64,000 nt of DNA. It comes from Tricholomella constricta. Taxonomy: Eukaryota > Basidiomycota > Agaricomycetes > Agaricales > Lyophyllaceae. A program made the position numbers and the translations under genes. The stretch spans positions 434,001 to 498,000 of the forward strand of contig JAACJP010000011.1 of the NCBI GenBank assembly GCA_013368375.1, written 5' to 3'. Positions 1 through 9,893 of this stretch are shown in pieces (the first letter of the stretch is position 1; every line of letters begins with the position of its first letter). The notes under the pieces are model-generated. The model was not told the origin of the DNA and made no database searches. It saw only the letters and a list, made by a program, of their open reading frames with translations.

Positions 1-17
1 AATACTTGTAGTAATAT

Positions 18-28
18 TATATATGTGG
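18..28. repeat. Candidate 5' target-site duplication of the LINE
   Basis: TATATATGTGG here is repeated exactly at 14408-14418, directly after the poly(A) tract of the LINE. This is the pattern expected for a target-primed LINE insertion and puts the 5' end of the element near base 29. The AT-rich start makes part of the match easy by chance; the GTGG end makes it more convincing. Confidence 0.55.
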
Positions 29-431
29 AGAGCCCCTTGACCTAATACCACCATGTGATGAGTATTTTCCCACGACTGAAAGTCGAAGGTCAAGGCAGGG
101 CAACGACGCGTACGGAGCCAGGGAAAGGTTTACAACCCCTACCTGGCAGTACACGACGCCCTGGACGACCCCCAGTCGACTCCCACAAAACCAGAGACCA
201 GAGGCCACACCCTCGAACCTACCACCCTGTAGAGGGAACGAACATCTACACCATGATCGTAGACACCCCACAAAGAAATAAACACGCTGAGAACACGCGC
301 GACCAACCCCTCCCCACCTGAAAGGAAAGCGCAAGAACAAAGAACAAAGGGACATACCACGCCCCCGCCCCCTCTTAAAAGCCAATAACCGGGCCCTCCA
401 CCCAAACCACCCATCGCACTACCCCCCTAAC

Positions 432-2148
432 ATGAACCCCATGGCTAGCCTCAACCCTTTCACCGTACTCACCCCCGAGTACGCAGAACTGTCCCCCGAG
501 CTAGGCTCCCCCTTCAATCACAGCCGGTCTGGCTCCCCGATCGACCTAGGCTTCCCTGCTCTCGGCGAACCCGGCATCGCGACCATGACCACCAACCACC
601 CCGCGTCAATGAGAGTTAGGAAAAGTAAGCCCCCCCCACTCCCACCACAACACGCAGCTCACAGAACCACAAGGCCTCCCGAATTTCTCAAAGAACAAAG
701 GGAAGGAAAGCGCCGGGGCAATGTCCTCCACAGGCCAAAAACGCCAAAGAGAAGAGCACGGACAGGAGACTCCCAGACAAGGACCCTCAAAGAAATCGAA
801 CATAGAGGGCAAAATGGTAGCGCCATCAGTCTACCAATCCCCCCCCCTGTCCTCGCTTTCCGAACTAGCCGCAGCCGCAGCTGCCACCAAGCCCATAATC
901 CCCAACGCGAATACGGAGGCGTATCAAGAGCCCAACCCTGCCGCCCCTTCTCGCCTGGCCTTGGCCCCCGATGGCCCAGGCTACCAAACTTATCACCCAA
1001 TGAACCCCACTGGAGCCGCTGCAACACCAGGGCTCCCCACCACCGCAACCCCAGGGCCCCCTACCCCCGCCACACCTGCCCAAGCTATGATGGTTGACCC
1101 CCCCCATACCCCAATGAACAACCCTGACCAAGGACCCGCTCCCCCACAAGCACTGTACTATGTCCCCACACTCCTCCCCCCCCCGGAGGGGGGCTTCCCC
1201 AGGATCCATGGCATCACCGCCCGCGACGTCTTCTCCTATGTCAACAAAGACACTAAACAGATGTGGGACGACCAAGACGGACCGAAGGTCCTCGTATACA
1301 TAGCCAATGACCACGTTGTGGAGCAAGCCACCACCCGCGTCAACGCCCTCACCACCTTCCTCCGAACTACCTTTGCCTCTGACGACATCTTCGTCGGGCA
1401 TGCCCTGCCAATCCTTAAAAGGGAACCCGACCATAAACCCCTCCACCCATACCTCGTCATGGGCCTGACGCTACCACAATCCACGGCCCTCTTAGAGCGA
1501 GGCTGCTGGTCATCACCAGCAGTAACCTTCTTCGTCGTTCACTACCAAGTGCCACCCTCGCCCTTCGCCCTCACCCTCCAGAACATTTACCTAGAGCCCT
1601 CCGAACCATCCAACCGCACCGTCGAAAGGGCCATCAAACAGAAACTGCGCTCTGTTGAAAGTCTAGGAATCTTCATCATCAACAATCGCGATGCCATCCC
1701 CTTGGACCTCAGCCAAGAAGAAATGCTGGACTGGATCCTCAACACCGCCGAGGCGAGGAGTCTCAAGATCCCTTTCCGAGGACAGGACACCACCATCTTC
1801 AATATCTACATCCGCTCCCCCACCCTCCTCGCATACGTCCACGATACATGGATCTCGCGCCTCAAATGGCTTACCTTTCCAACGATTCACGGAACCGGTA
1901 CCATCCTCCAGCCACTACACTGCAACATATGCAAAGGCCGCGACCATCGTACCACCGACTGCGCCTATCCCGAGATCACCGGCTGGGCGAGAAACCATTC
2001 CTTGCTCACCCCCCTGCCTGACGCGCAAAACGACCCCCCGAGATTCCAAGGAAGGGGACGAGGAAGAGGGCGGGGACGCGGCCGAGGCGATTTCCACGAA
2101 GGAGGGAGGGGAGGATACCAAGGCTCCCGAGGAGGGCGGGGATACTGA
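432..2148 (+). pseudogene. LINE ORF1 (gag-like nucleic-acid binding protein), probably frameshifted
   Basis: The long ORF from ATG 721 gives 475 residues. A Pro/Ala-rich disordered N-terminus is followed by a globular middle, a CCHC knuckle (C-x2-C-x4-H-x4-C) encoded near 1921-1962, and an RGRGRG/RGG tail, as in ORF1 proteins that coat LINE RNA. Another protein-like ORF starts at ATG 432 in a different frame. The 721 frame is open back to a stop at 610 and reads well there, so the original ORF1 probably started at 432 and suffered a one-base shift near 605-612. The alternative is that 721 is the true start and 432-610 is leader. Confidence 0.7.
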
Positions 2149-2713
2149 CACCACGGGTACACACCCCATATAAGAATGCACCTACACAATGACTACGCAA
2201 TACGCACAACAAATTCACCATACCTATTACTACCCCTTCTGTACAAGCGCGTCGCCCCTACACTCCCTAATCTGCATGTTAAACCCACTGCCGCTGACTG
2301 CACTAACTACGTACTCACTCTCCTTTAATAAATCTCCGTCTCAGACCCTATAGAGAACTCCACTTGCATTAAAGAAACAACGACCCGCCTAAGGGAGTCG
2401 TAATACTCGGTCGGCTATCGAGTAAAAACCCCCCAAACGTAAGGCATGCGGCCCACATATACTGAGCACCTAACGGTGCGACAGGAAAGCCGCTCTACAT
2501 GCCACACCTGATACGAAACTCAGGACAAACCGGTGAGCCTATTCAGGCTCGGACAAGCCGTGGCCGAGAGGCCGAAGCGTACTTCACGGGACATAGACTC
2601 CTTTTCTAGGCAAAGTTGACGAATCCCGCGTACGCAGTCCCCGAGGGCGACCCGGTAGGTTCCAGGCCCGACCACAGGTTGAAACGTCGGATCAGCCTCT
2701 CTCTAGACCCCCA
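2149..2713 (+). other. LINE spacer between ORF1 and ORF2
   Basis: This stretch has no convincing coding sequence. A short ORF from 2616 overlaps the ORF2 start in another frame and shows no domain. I saw no promoter or other structured feature that I can support. Confidence 0.5.
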
Positions 2714-4018
2714 ATGTCAACTTCAACCACCCCCCCCCACACGGTACAATTTATACGGCAAAATGGTTCAGGCCTCCCCGAAATCGGAAGAGGAAGTGGT
2801 CCACCCGCCGATCGCGCCTCTGATGACGATCCCAGGGAGAATGATGGCGGAAACAACAGAATCGGCAGCGCAGATACAGTCGGAGGACCCTCCGAGCCAG
2901 ATCAGCCACAACCTCCAGGCGAACCCGCCCAAAGACAAGGTGGCCGGACCGGCGAGGAAGAGAGCCCTCCAAGCAACACACCCGAGCCCCAACTGCTCCC
3001 CAGAAACATAGGAAAGAAAACTACCCGAGGCTCCCTTAAGGTAGCAAGCTTAAATATCAAAGGCGGAGGATCAAACTCCTCCAAGGACAAGTGGCAGCAC
3101 ATACGACAAATTCTTCGTGACCAAGGAGCTGATGTCCTTGCAATACAAGAAACACACCTTAACGAAGCCAGACGAGACCAGCTTCAATCGCAGTTTGAGA
3201 AACATATGCTCATTATCTCGAGTCATGACGAAGACTCACCGAATGCCAAAGGAGTCGCCTTTGTATTAAATAAACGAACAACCAAATGGAAAGAAATTAC
3301 TACCACCCGCCTTATACCGGGCAGGGCAATACAAATCGAACTGCCATGGAGAGAAGGGGCAACAACGAGGCTCCTAGCCGTCTACGGCCCTAACCCCCCC
3401 GGAGAAAATGCTACATTCTGGTCCGACCTAGAAAATAAGTACCGCACAGAAGGCCTTAGTAAACCTGACATCATGATGGGGGATTTCAACGTAGTGGAAG
3501 ACTCACTAGACCGCTCACCCCCCCACCAAGACCGCCGACAACCCACTGAAGCACTCGCAAGCCTCAAACAATACCTGAATCTCCTAGATGGGTGGCGCCA
3601 AGAAAACCCCACCAGAACAGAATACACCTTCCGAATGGGAAACACGACGACAGAATCCAGAATCAACCGGATATATGTCTCAAGTAAGATCCTTAAAAAG
3701 AGCCACAAATGGGAAATAAACACCACTGGCATAAGCACAGACCACAAGATGGTCTCTATGGAGTTCCTTGACAATCGCAATGTCTACCTGGGCAAAGGCC
3801 GCAAGCAAATACCGCTACACTTGCTGAAGAACAAGAAAGTCATGGCAAAATATAAAACAATCTGCCTAGATTTCGCAAACACCCTTGAACGTAGCCAAAC
3901 CGAACGCACCAGGGAGGAAAATCCGCAGACTGTCTGGGCAAGCTTCAAGCTTAAGACAAAGGCCTTCTTCATCCACCACGCTAAAATGGAGAGCTCAAAA
4001 CTAGACAAGCAGATAGCT

Positions 4019-4023
4019 GCAAC
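4019..4023. repeat. 5-bp target duplication of element A (left)
   Basis: GCAAC just before the left LTR is repeated at 10391-10395 just after the right LTR. A 5-bp duplication is normal for Ty3/Gypsy integrases. Confidence 0.93.
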
Positions 4024-4359
4024 TGTTAGGGGAACACCTGTTTGGTGACCACGTGACCATCCGATTCCTCGGACGAGCACGTGACCGACCGCTCCCCAGA
4101 TGATCGCGATCCCGACCCCGACGCTCCGCCCCAAGCATCGGTGTACATACTTATAACTTCCTGTCGTTACTTCCCCTTCCAGCGCGCGCCCGATCCCGAT
4201 TCCCGACATCCCGACGTCGGTCACCCGACCTCGTGCGCCTGCACCCTGAGCCACGAGGATCGGACAGCGTCGGGAACGTGTACATACACGCGCCGCTGCC
4301 CATCCGTTATCATTTACGTACCATACACCCCAGAGAGCCGGCCCTCAAGTAGTTACTCG

Positions 4360-4366
4360 TATATAG
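4360..4366 (+). promoter_or_regulatory. LTR TATA box
   Basis: TATATAG lies 33 nt before the stretch (4393-4404) that is complementary to the primer site after the LTR. That is the usual TATA-to-start distance for RNA polymerase II. The same box sits at 62337-62343 in element E, 31 nt before the equivalent stretch. Confidence 0.7.
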
Positions 4367-4425
4367 TCATCCTCCTGACATGGGGGAATCCTTTACTCTA
4401 TTCTCATTGGATTCCCCTCTGCCAG

Positions 4426-4486
4426 GTAGGTCTACTTACGTTCTCTCTAATCGTACATAATATAACATTGGATTCCCCTCTGCCAG
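4426..4486 (+). other. Candidate 61-nt leader intron inside the LTR, bounded by a 20-bp direct repeat
   Basis: ATTGGATTCCCCTCTGCCAG occurs at 4406-4425 and again at 4467-4486. The first copy is followed by GTAGGT, a good 5' splice site, and the second ends in CAG, a good 3' splice site. All five related LTRs keep the arrangement, with GTAGGT or GTAAGC as donor. Splicing is inferred, not shown. Confidence 0.4.
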
Positions 4487-4522
4487 CACGACTAAGCTCT
4501 GCGCTGAGGTCGCCCTAACAGC

Positions 4523-4534
4523 AGAATAGAGTAA
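4523..4534 (+). promoter_or_regulatory. Self-priming primer-binding site of element A
   Basis: AGAATAGAGTAA starts two bases after the LTR and is the exact reverse complement of TTACTCTATTCT at 4393-4404, the inferred 5' end of the element RNA. Tf1 of fission yeast primes reverse transcription from its own RNA 5' end in this way. No TGG typical of a tRNA primer site follows the LTR. Confidence 0.8.
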
Positions 4535-4647
4535 CTCTAGAAACCCGACGAAGCCGACCGATCCGCTTCCGCGCCGAAACACGCGTCTGCTACACGCGAC
4601 CGTCCAACGCGCGCTCGCCCCGATCGCCCGTCCAGTCCCGTTTCGAG

Positions 4648-5862
4648 ATGTCCGAATTTGGTGACATGTCGCAGCGACCGTTCTCTCCCTTCCTCACGAC
4701 GGAGGAGCGGTTGGCGAATATGGAAGCCACAATTTCGGCTCTCTCTGCCTCCAATACCTCCAACTCGGCCTCTATGGACCGCCTCTCCGCTCTTTTCGAA
4801 AAATTCATGTCGGGGACACCCCCCAATCCCACCCCCGCTGCTCCCGAAGCAGACACGACCCCCCCGCCGCCTGAGACGACCACCCCGCTGCCAGGCTCTC
4901 CGCGATCGGGATCGCACCACCTCCGACCGTCGCCCCCTCCCATTTACGACGGCGCCCGATCGGGCGGTCGCGCGTTCTTGAACGCCTGCAAGCTCTACTT
5001 CTCCTTGTGCGGGGGAAGTTTCGCCGACGACCACGCCCGAATAGTATGGGTGCTGTCGTACATGCAGCACGGGCGAGCCGCCGACTTCGTCAGTCGGGTG
5101 TTCCAGTTCGGAACCGCCAAGGACGTCTTTCCCGCCTGGAAGGACTTCGAAGACACCTTCCGTGGCGAGTTCTTCCTCTTCGACGAGGTCGCCGATGCCG
5201 CGCTCATCCTGGAGTCGACGGCGTACTTCCAGAACGGTCGATCGATCGACGAGTACATCGACTCGTTCCGATCCCTGTGGGTCAAGGCGGGCTACCCAGA
5301 TGGGCGTCACCTGGTCCTCAAATTCCGTCGGGGAATGGACCCGAAGCTCTCGAGGCGACTCGGAAGCATCACCACGGGTCGCCCGCACGATGAGAAGATT
5401 GAGGAGTGGCTGAGGATCGCTCGTTCTCAAGACTTCATCATGAGGTCGGAGGACGACTTCCACCGTCGGATGGTCCCGACAAAGGCGCCCGACAGCCGCC
5501 CGCCCACCACCGCAGCTGCACGATGGGCGTTCGCTACTGCCCCCGCTCCCGCTCCCGCTCCCGCTCCCCCCGCCCCCCGCGCTCCTGCCGCACCAGCCCC
5601 CAGGCCGATCCCCCAGGGCATCCCAATGGACGTAGATCGGATGCGCGATCGAGTCGCGCCTGCCGACGACCACTGTTTTCGGTGCAAGAAAAAGGGTCAC
5701 TACTCTCGTGACTGCCCTTTGCGCTGGGACGTGCGCCACATGCTCGATGATGAGCTGGAGGCGCTTATCATGGAACGTCTAGCTCGCAAGGACGCAGTCC
5801 CCGCCGACCCGACTCCATCGTCGGCCGACGCGACCGCCTCCGACGCCGAGGAGGGTTTTTAA
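4648..5862 (+). CDS. gag: Element A Gag (capsid-nucleocapsid) protein
   Basis: The 404-residue protein starts MSEFGDM. Its first ~110 residues are a helix-prone then Pro-rich segment. A capsid-like retrotransposon gag domain follows (about residues 115-270, with motifs such as YFQNG and RRGMDPKLSRRLG), then an Ala-Pro-rich linker. Near residue 350 is one CCHC knuckle (CFRCKKKGHYSRDC). The knuckle binds the element RNA during particle assembly. The ORF ends in TAA at 5860-5862 immediately after a slippery heptamer, so some ribosomes should enter pol in the -1 frame. The start is supported by the same MSEFGD start in elements D and E. Confidence 0.93.
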   Translation: MSEFGDMSQRPFSPFLTTEERLANMEATISALSASNTSNSASMDRLSALFEKFMSGTPPNPTPAAPEADTTPPPPETTTPLPGSPRSGSHHLRPSPPPIYDGARSGGRAFLNACKLYFSLCGGSFADDHARIVWVLSYMQHGRAADFVSRVFQFGTAKDVFPAWKDFEDTFRGEFFLFDEVADAALILESTAYFQNGRSIDEYIDSFRSLWVKAGYPDGRHLVLKFRRGMDPKLSRRLGSITTGRPHDEKIEEWLRIARSQDFIMRSEDDFHRRMVPTKAPDSRPPTTAAARWAFATAPAPAPAPAPPAPRAPAAPAPRPIPQGIPMDVDRMRDRVAPADDHCFRCKKKGHYSRDCPLRWDVRHMLDDELEALIMERLARKDAVPADPTPSSADATASDAEEGF

Positions 5863-5895
5863 TTACACAACGGGTGGAACGTACGCCCCCGTTGT
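5853..5895 (+). promoter_or_regulatory. -1 ribosomal frameshift signal at the gag-pol junction of element A
   Basis: In the gag frame the end reads GAG GGT TTT TAA. G-GGT-TTT (5853-5859) is a canonical X-XXY-YYZ heptamer. A 7-nt spacer (5860-5866) is followed by an 8-bp perfect stem, ACAACGGG (5867-5874) with CCCGTTGT (5888-5895), and a 13-nt loop. Pol is in the -1 frame and has no ATG near its start. Element E keeps the same spacing and stem with a different heptamer, spacer and loop. Confidence 0.8.
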
Positions 5896-8800
5896 CTAGT
5901 CGTAATCGGTTCGCTCCTTTATCCGTAGAATACGCCAATACACCTAATATTGCTGCTATTCCGACGAGTGAACCGACCGACAAAGACGTACAAAACCCCT
6001 CCGACCCGACGACACCAATCGCAGTCGCAAAGCCGATCGCCCCGTCGCGTCGTGGCCTACCCCGCTGGGAAAAGCGACTCCCTAGTCGCTTCATCGCCGC
6101 TGCCTCCCCCTGCCCCAGATCCCTGTGGCTCAACGTCGAACTGGAGACCACCGACACCCAGGAGTCGCATGCCGTCACTGCCCTAGTGGACAGCGGAGCG
6201 ACTGGCAGTTTTCTCAATGTTGCTTTCGTCGAGAAACACAAGCTCACAACCAAGGTGCTTAGTCGGCCATCCCCGGTTTACAATGTGGACGGCACTCTCA
6301 ACGAAGGCGGTTCGGTCTCTTGCATCGTAGAAGCTGTCTTGCGATACAACGGTCATACCGAACGAGCCGTCTTCGGGGTCACCCAGTTAGGCAAGCAAGA
6401 CATGATCCTCGGGTTCAACTGGCTTAAAAACCATAACCCCGAGATCGACTGGGAGACCAAGGAGGTGAAGATGAGTCGCTGTCCGACGCAGTGCGGCACC
6501 TGCAAGGACGAGGTCAAAGCCGATCGGCGCGCACGCACCAAAGTGCGCGCAGCGATCCGCGCCTGTCGAGCCGACGGTATACCGATGACTGAGCCCGACC
6601 TGCGAGCCCCGACCAACCCGTATGTTGAGGACGACTCTGATGAGGAGGAGTTCCTCCCCTACACCCCGGTCCTGGAGGAACCTGACCCAGAGTCTGACGA
6701 CTTCCTGGTGGAAACCTTCCTGAGTGGCGATCGCATCTTCGCGACCGCGATCCATCCGACTCCGACCGCCGAACATATTCGGGCCAGCCAAACGACATCG
6801 CAGCGACTTGCGGAAGCGCACGCTGCTAACTCCGTGCCCAGAACTTTCCGCGACGCAGTACCAACCCACCTCCACGACTTTGAAGATGTCTTCTCCAAAG
6901 TCGCATTCGATGAGCTTCCAGAGCGCAAGCAATGGGACCATGCCATCGAACTGGAGCCGGGCGCGTCGCCGACGGGCACGAAGGTCTACCCGCTCTCACC
7001 GGCAGAACAGGTCGAACTCGACGCGTTCCTCAAGGAGAACCTCGAGACAGGTCGCATCCGACCGTCCAAGTCGCCCATGGCGTCGCCGGTCTTCTTCATC
7101 AAGAAGAAGGACGGGTCGCTCCGACTGGTTCAGGACTATCGGACGCTCAATGCGCTCACGGTGAAGAACCGATACCCGCTGCCCCTCATTAGCGAACTGG
7201 TGAATAACCTTCGCGGCGCGCGGTACTTCACCAAGTTGGACGTCCGATGGGGGTACAACAACGTGCGGATCAAGGAAGGCGACGAGTGGAAGGCAGCGTT
7301 TCGGACGAATCGCGGCCTCTTCGAGCCACTCGTCATGTTCTTCGGCCTCACGAACAGCCCCGCCACATTTCAGACCATGATGAATGATATCTTCCGCGAT
7401 CTGATCGCTGAAGGTGTTGTTTGCGTGTACCTCGATGACATCTTGATTTATACAAAGACGCTAGAGGAACACCATCGGGTCACGCGACTGGTACTGGACC
7501 GACTCCGCGAACATCAGCTGTTCTTAAAGCCCGAGAAATGCGAATTTGAGCAGACTAAGATCGAGTATCTCGGGCTGATCATCTCGCAAGGGCAAGCGGA
7601 AATGGATCCGGTTAAAGTCGCTGGAGTGTTGGAATGGCCGGCGCCGAAGAACAAGAAGGAGGTGCAAGCGTTCCTAGGCTTCACCAATTTCTACCGACGG
7701 TTCATCCAGGACTTCTCGCACCACGCCCGACCCCTGTTCGATCTGACAGGCAAGGACGTCGCCTGGCGATGGGGAGAGTCGGAGCAGTCGGCCTTTGCCC
7801 TTCTGAAGTCTGCGATCACATCGGGGCCAGTCCTCATGTTCCCCGACGACGATCGACCGTACCGCATCGAAGCCGACTCGTCCGACTTCGCAATGGGCGC
7901 AGTCCTGTCGCAAGAGTCGCCGTCCGATGGCAAGTGGCACCCGGTCGCGTTCTACTCGAAGAGCTTGAACGCCGTCGAGCGGAACTACGAGATCCATGAC
8001 AAAGAGATGCTGGCGATCATCCGGTCTCTGGAGGAATGGCGACACTTCGTAGAAGGCGCAAAGCACAAGGTGGAGATCTGGACCGACCACAAGAACCTCG
8101 AGTACTTCCTCACCGCGAAGAAACTCAATCGGCGTCAAGCCCGATGGTCGCTTTACCTCGCTAACTTCGACTTCGCCCTCCACCACCGTCCTGGCCGTAG
8201 CATGGGCAAACCCGACGCGTTATCGCGTCGCCCCGACCATGGCGACGGAAGCGCCGACAACGCCAACATCGTGCTGCTCAAACCAGAATTCTTCGCCGTT
8301 CGTGCAACTGAAGGCCTTGCACTGGTCGGAGAGGAGGATGATGTGCTGAAAGCGATCTGCAAGGGCAATCGCGATGGGGCTCAGGAGGATGCGGTCGCGA
8401 AAGCGGCGCAACTGGTCAAAGCATCCAAGATCGCCGGCCGCTCCCTTCGCTTTGGCGAGTGGGGAGAGGAAGGCGGTCTGCTCACGTTCCGTGGACGGAT
8501 CTATGTCCCGAACGTCCCAGACCTTCGCCGACGCATTGTGGAGCAGCACCACGACTCCAAGGTCGCCGGTCACCCCGGTCGCTGGAAGACGCTCGAACTG
8601 GTGTCGCGCAACTACTGGTGGCCCCAGATGTCGCGCTTCATCGGTTCGTACACCAGCACCTGTGACATGTGTCTGCGCACGAAACCTCGCCGCCAACTCC
8701 CCGTCGGACAGCTGCAGCCGCTTCCCATCCCCGAAGGCCGATGGAATGTCGTATCGGTCGACTTCATCACCGAACTTCCAGAGTCCAACGGCCACGACGC

Positions 8801-9893
8801 GATCATGAATGTCGTGGATTCAGTTGGAAAGCGCGCGCACTTCATCGCGTCGCACACGACTTGTTCGGCCCTGGGAGCTGCGAACCTCTACCGTCGCCAC
8901 GTCTGGAAGCTGCACGGTCTCCCCGACGCATTCGTCTCCGATCGAGGTCCACAGTTCGTCGCCGAGTTCACGCGCGAACTGTACAGACTCCTGGGTATCA
9001 AGCTGTCGGCCTCGACGGCGTACCACCCACAGACCGACGGACAGACAGAGCGTGTCAACCAGGAACTGGAACAGTTCTTGCGAGTCTTCTGCAATGAGCG
9101 CCAGAATGATTGGGAGGACCTCCTGCCCGACGCCGAATTCAGTTACAACAACCATGTACATTCGGCGACGCAGCAGACCCCCTTCCTGCTTGACACTGGT
9201 CGGCATCCGCGCATGGGCTTTGAGCCGCGTCGGGGCGCTTCCAAGAACGAGTCAGCAGACGAGTTCGTGGAGCGCATGAAGGAAGCACAGGAGGAAGCCA
9301 AGGCAGCGCTTTCAAAGGCCAAAGACGACATGGAGCGGTATTACAACCAGCGGCACGCCCCAACGCCCGACTACCAGCCTGGCGACAAGGTATACTTGGA
9401 CGCGACCGACATTTCTACGACCCGACCGTCTAAGAAGTTGTCGCATCGCTACCTTGGCCCTTTCGTCGTGCAAAGGCGAGTCGGCCCGCTGGCATACCGC
9501 CTCCTGCTGCCTCAGTCCATGAAGCGCATCCACCCAGTCTTCCACGTCGTGAAGCTCATCCCCGCCATTGCTGATCCGATCGAAGGTCGTCGATCCGATC
9601 CCCCTCCGCCCCCCGACATAATCGACGACGAACCCCATTACGAAGTTGAAAAGATCCTCGATAGCCGAACCTTCCGCAAAAAACTACAGTACAAGGTCCT
9701 GTGGAAGGGCTATGGTTACGAAGAAGCTTCTTGGGAACCTCGCGAAAATGTCGCCGCCCCCGATCTGGTACGCAAATTTCACCGCGACAACCCCGACGCC
9801 CCACGCCACATTCATGGCATCTTCACTCTATCCCCCGCCATCTTCGCCACCGTCACCCCGCACCGAGTCGTTGCGATTCAAAAGGGGGGGTGA
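5859..9893 (+). CDS. pol: Element A Pol: protease, RT, RNase H, integrase, chromodomain
   Basis: The reading frame is -1 to gag and open from the frameshift site to TGA at 9891-9893 (about 1340 residues). In order it shows an aspartic protease (VDSGATGSF, near residue 105), a reverse transcriptase (YLDDILIYT), an RNase H (EADSSDFAMGA, later TDHKNLEYF), and an integrase with an HHCC finger ending CDMCLRTK. The DDE core follows (VDFITELPE, SDRGPQF, YHPQTDGQTERVNQELEQ), then a GPY/F-like region and a C-terminal chromodomain (EVEKILDSR...YKVLWKGYGYEEASWEP). Chromodomains of this group are known to steer integration to particular chromatin. The GTG near 5874 is probably not a start; entry by frameshift is more likely. 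Confidence 0.95.
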   Translation, partial: LITQRVERTPPLSSRNRFAPLSVEYANTPNIAAIPTSEPTDKDVQNPSDPTTPIAVAKPIAPSRRGLPRWEKRLPSRFIAAASPCPRSLWLNVELETTDTQESHAVTALVDSGATGSFLNVAFVEKHKLTTKVLSRPSPVYNVDGTLNEGGSVSCIVEAVLRYNGHTERAVFGVTQLGKQDMILGFNWLKNHNPEIDWETKEVKMSRCPTQCGTCKDEVKADRRARTKVRAAIRACRADGIPMTEPDLRAPTNPYVEDDSDEEEFLPYTPVLEEPDPESDDFLVETFLSGDRIFATAIHPTPTAEHIRASQTTSQRLAEAHAANSVPRTFRDAVPTHLHDFEDVFSKVAFDELPERKQWDHAIELEPGASPTGTKVYPLSPAEQVELDAFLKENLETGRIRPSKSPMASPVFFIKKKDGSLRLVQDYRTLNALTVKNRYPLPLISELVNNLRGARYFTKLDVRWGYNNVRIKEGDEWKAAFRTNRGLFEPLVMFFGLTNSPATFQTMMNDIFRDLIAEGVVCVYLDDILIYTKTLEEHHRVTRLVLDRLREHQLFLKPEKCEFEQTKIEYLGLIISQGQAEMDPVKVAGVLEWPAPKNKKEVQAFLGFTNFYRRFIQDFSHHARPLFDLTGKDVAWRWGESEQSAFALLKSAITSGPVLMFPDDDRPYRIEADSSDFAMGAVLSQESPSDGKWHPVAFYSKSLNAVERNYEIHDKEMLAIIRSLEEWRHFVEGAKHKVEIWTDHKNLEYFLTAKKLNRRQARWSLYLANFDFALHHRPGRSMGKPDALSRRPDHGDGSADNANIVLLKPEFFAVRATEGLALVGEEDDVLKAICKGNRDGAQEDAVAKAAQLVKASKIAGRSLRFGEWGEEGGLLTFRGRIYVPNVPDLRRRIVEQHHDSKVAGHPGRWKTLELVSRNYWWPQMSRFIGSYTSTCDMCLRTKPRRQLPVGQLQPLPIPEGRWNVVSVDFITELPESNGHDAIMNVVDSVGKRAHFIASHTTCSALGAANLYRRHVWKLHGLPDAFVSDRGPQFVAEFTRELYRLLGIKLSASTAYHPQTDGQTERVNQELEQFLRVFCNERQNDWEDLLPDAEFSYNNHVHSATQQTPFLLDTGRHPRMGFEPRRGASKNESADEFVERMKEAQEEAKAALSKAKDDMERYYNQRHAPTPDYQPGDKVYLDATDISTTRPSKKLSHRYLGPFVVQRRVGPLAYRLLLPQSMKRIHPVFHVVKLIPAIADPIEGRRSDPPPPPDIIDDEPHYEVEKILDSRTFRKKLQYKVLWKGYGYEEASWEPRENVAAPDLVRKFHRDNPDAPRHIHGIFTLSPAIFATVTPHRVVAIQKGG
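9880..9890 (+). promoter_or_regulatory. Polypurine tract of element A
   Basis: AAAAGGGGGGG lies three bases before the 3' LTR and primes plus-strand DNA in LTR elements. It is inside the last codons of pol; the TGA of pol ends exactly where the LTR begins. Confidence 0.85.

Larger units (their letters stand above)
4024..4520 (+). repeat. Element A 5' LTR
   Basis: It is 497 bp with inverted ends TGTTAG...CTAACA. It contains a TATATAG box (4360-4366), an inferred transcript start near 4392, and a 20-bp direct repeat (4406-4425 and 4467-4486). It matches the right LTR (9894-10390) except at one position. Related LTRs occur at 48997-49470, 60210-60700 (reverse), 61112-61501 and 62027-62495. Confidence 0.96.

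Noticed and set aside
1..414. Minus-strand ORFs at the window start
   Set aside because: They oppose the leader of the LINE and have no domain.
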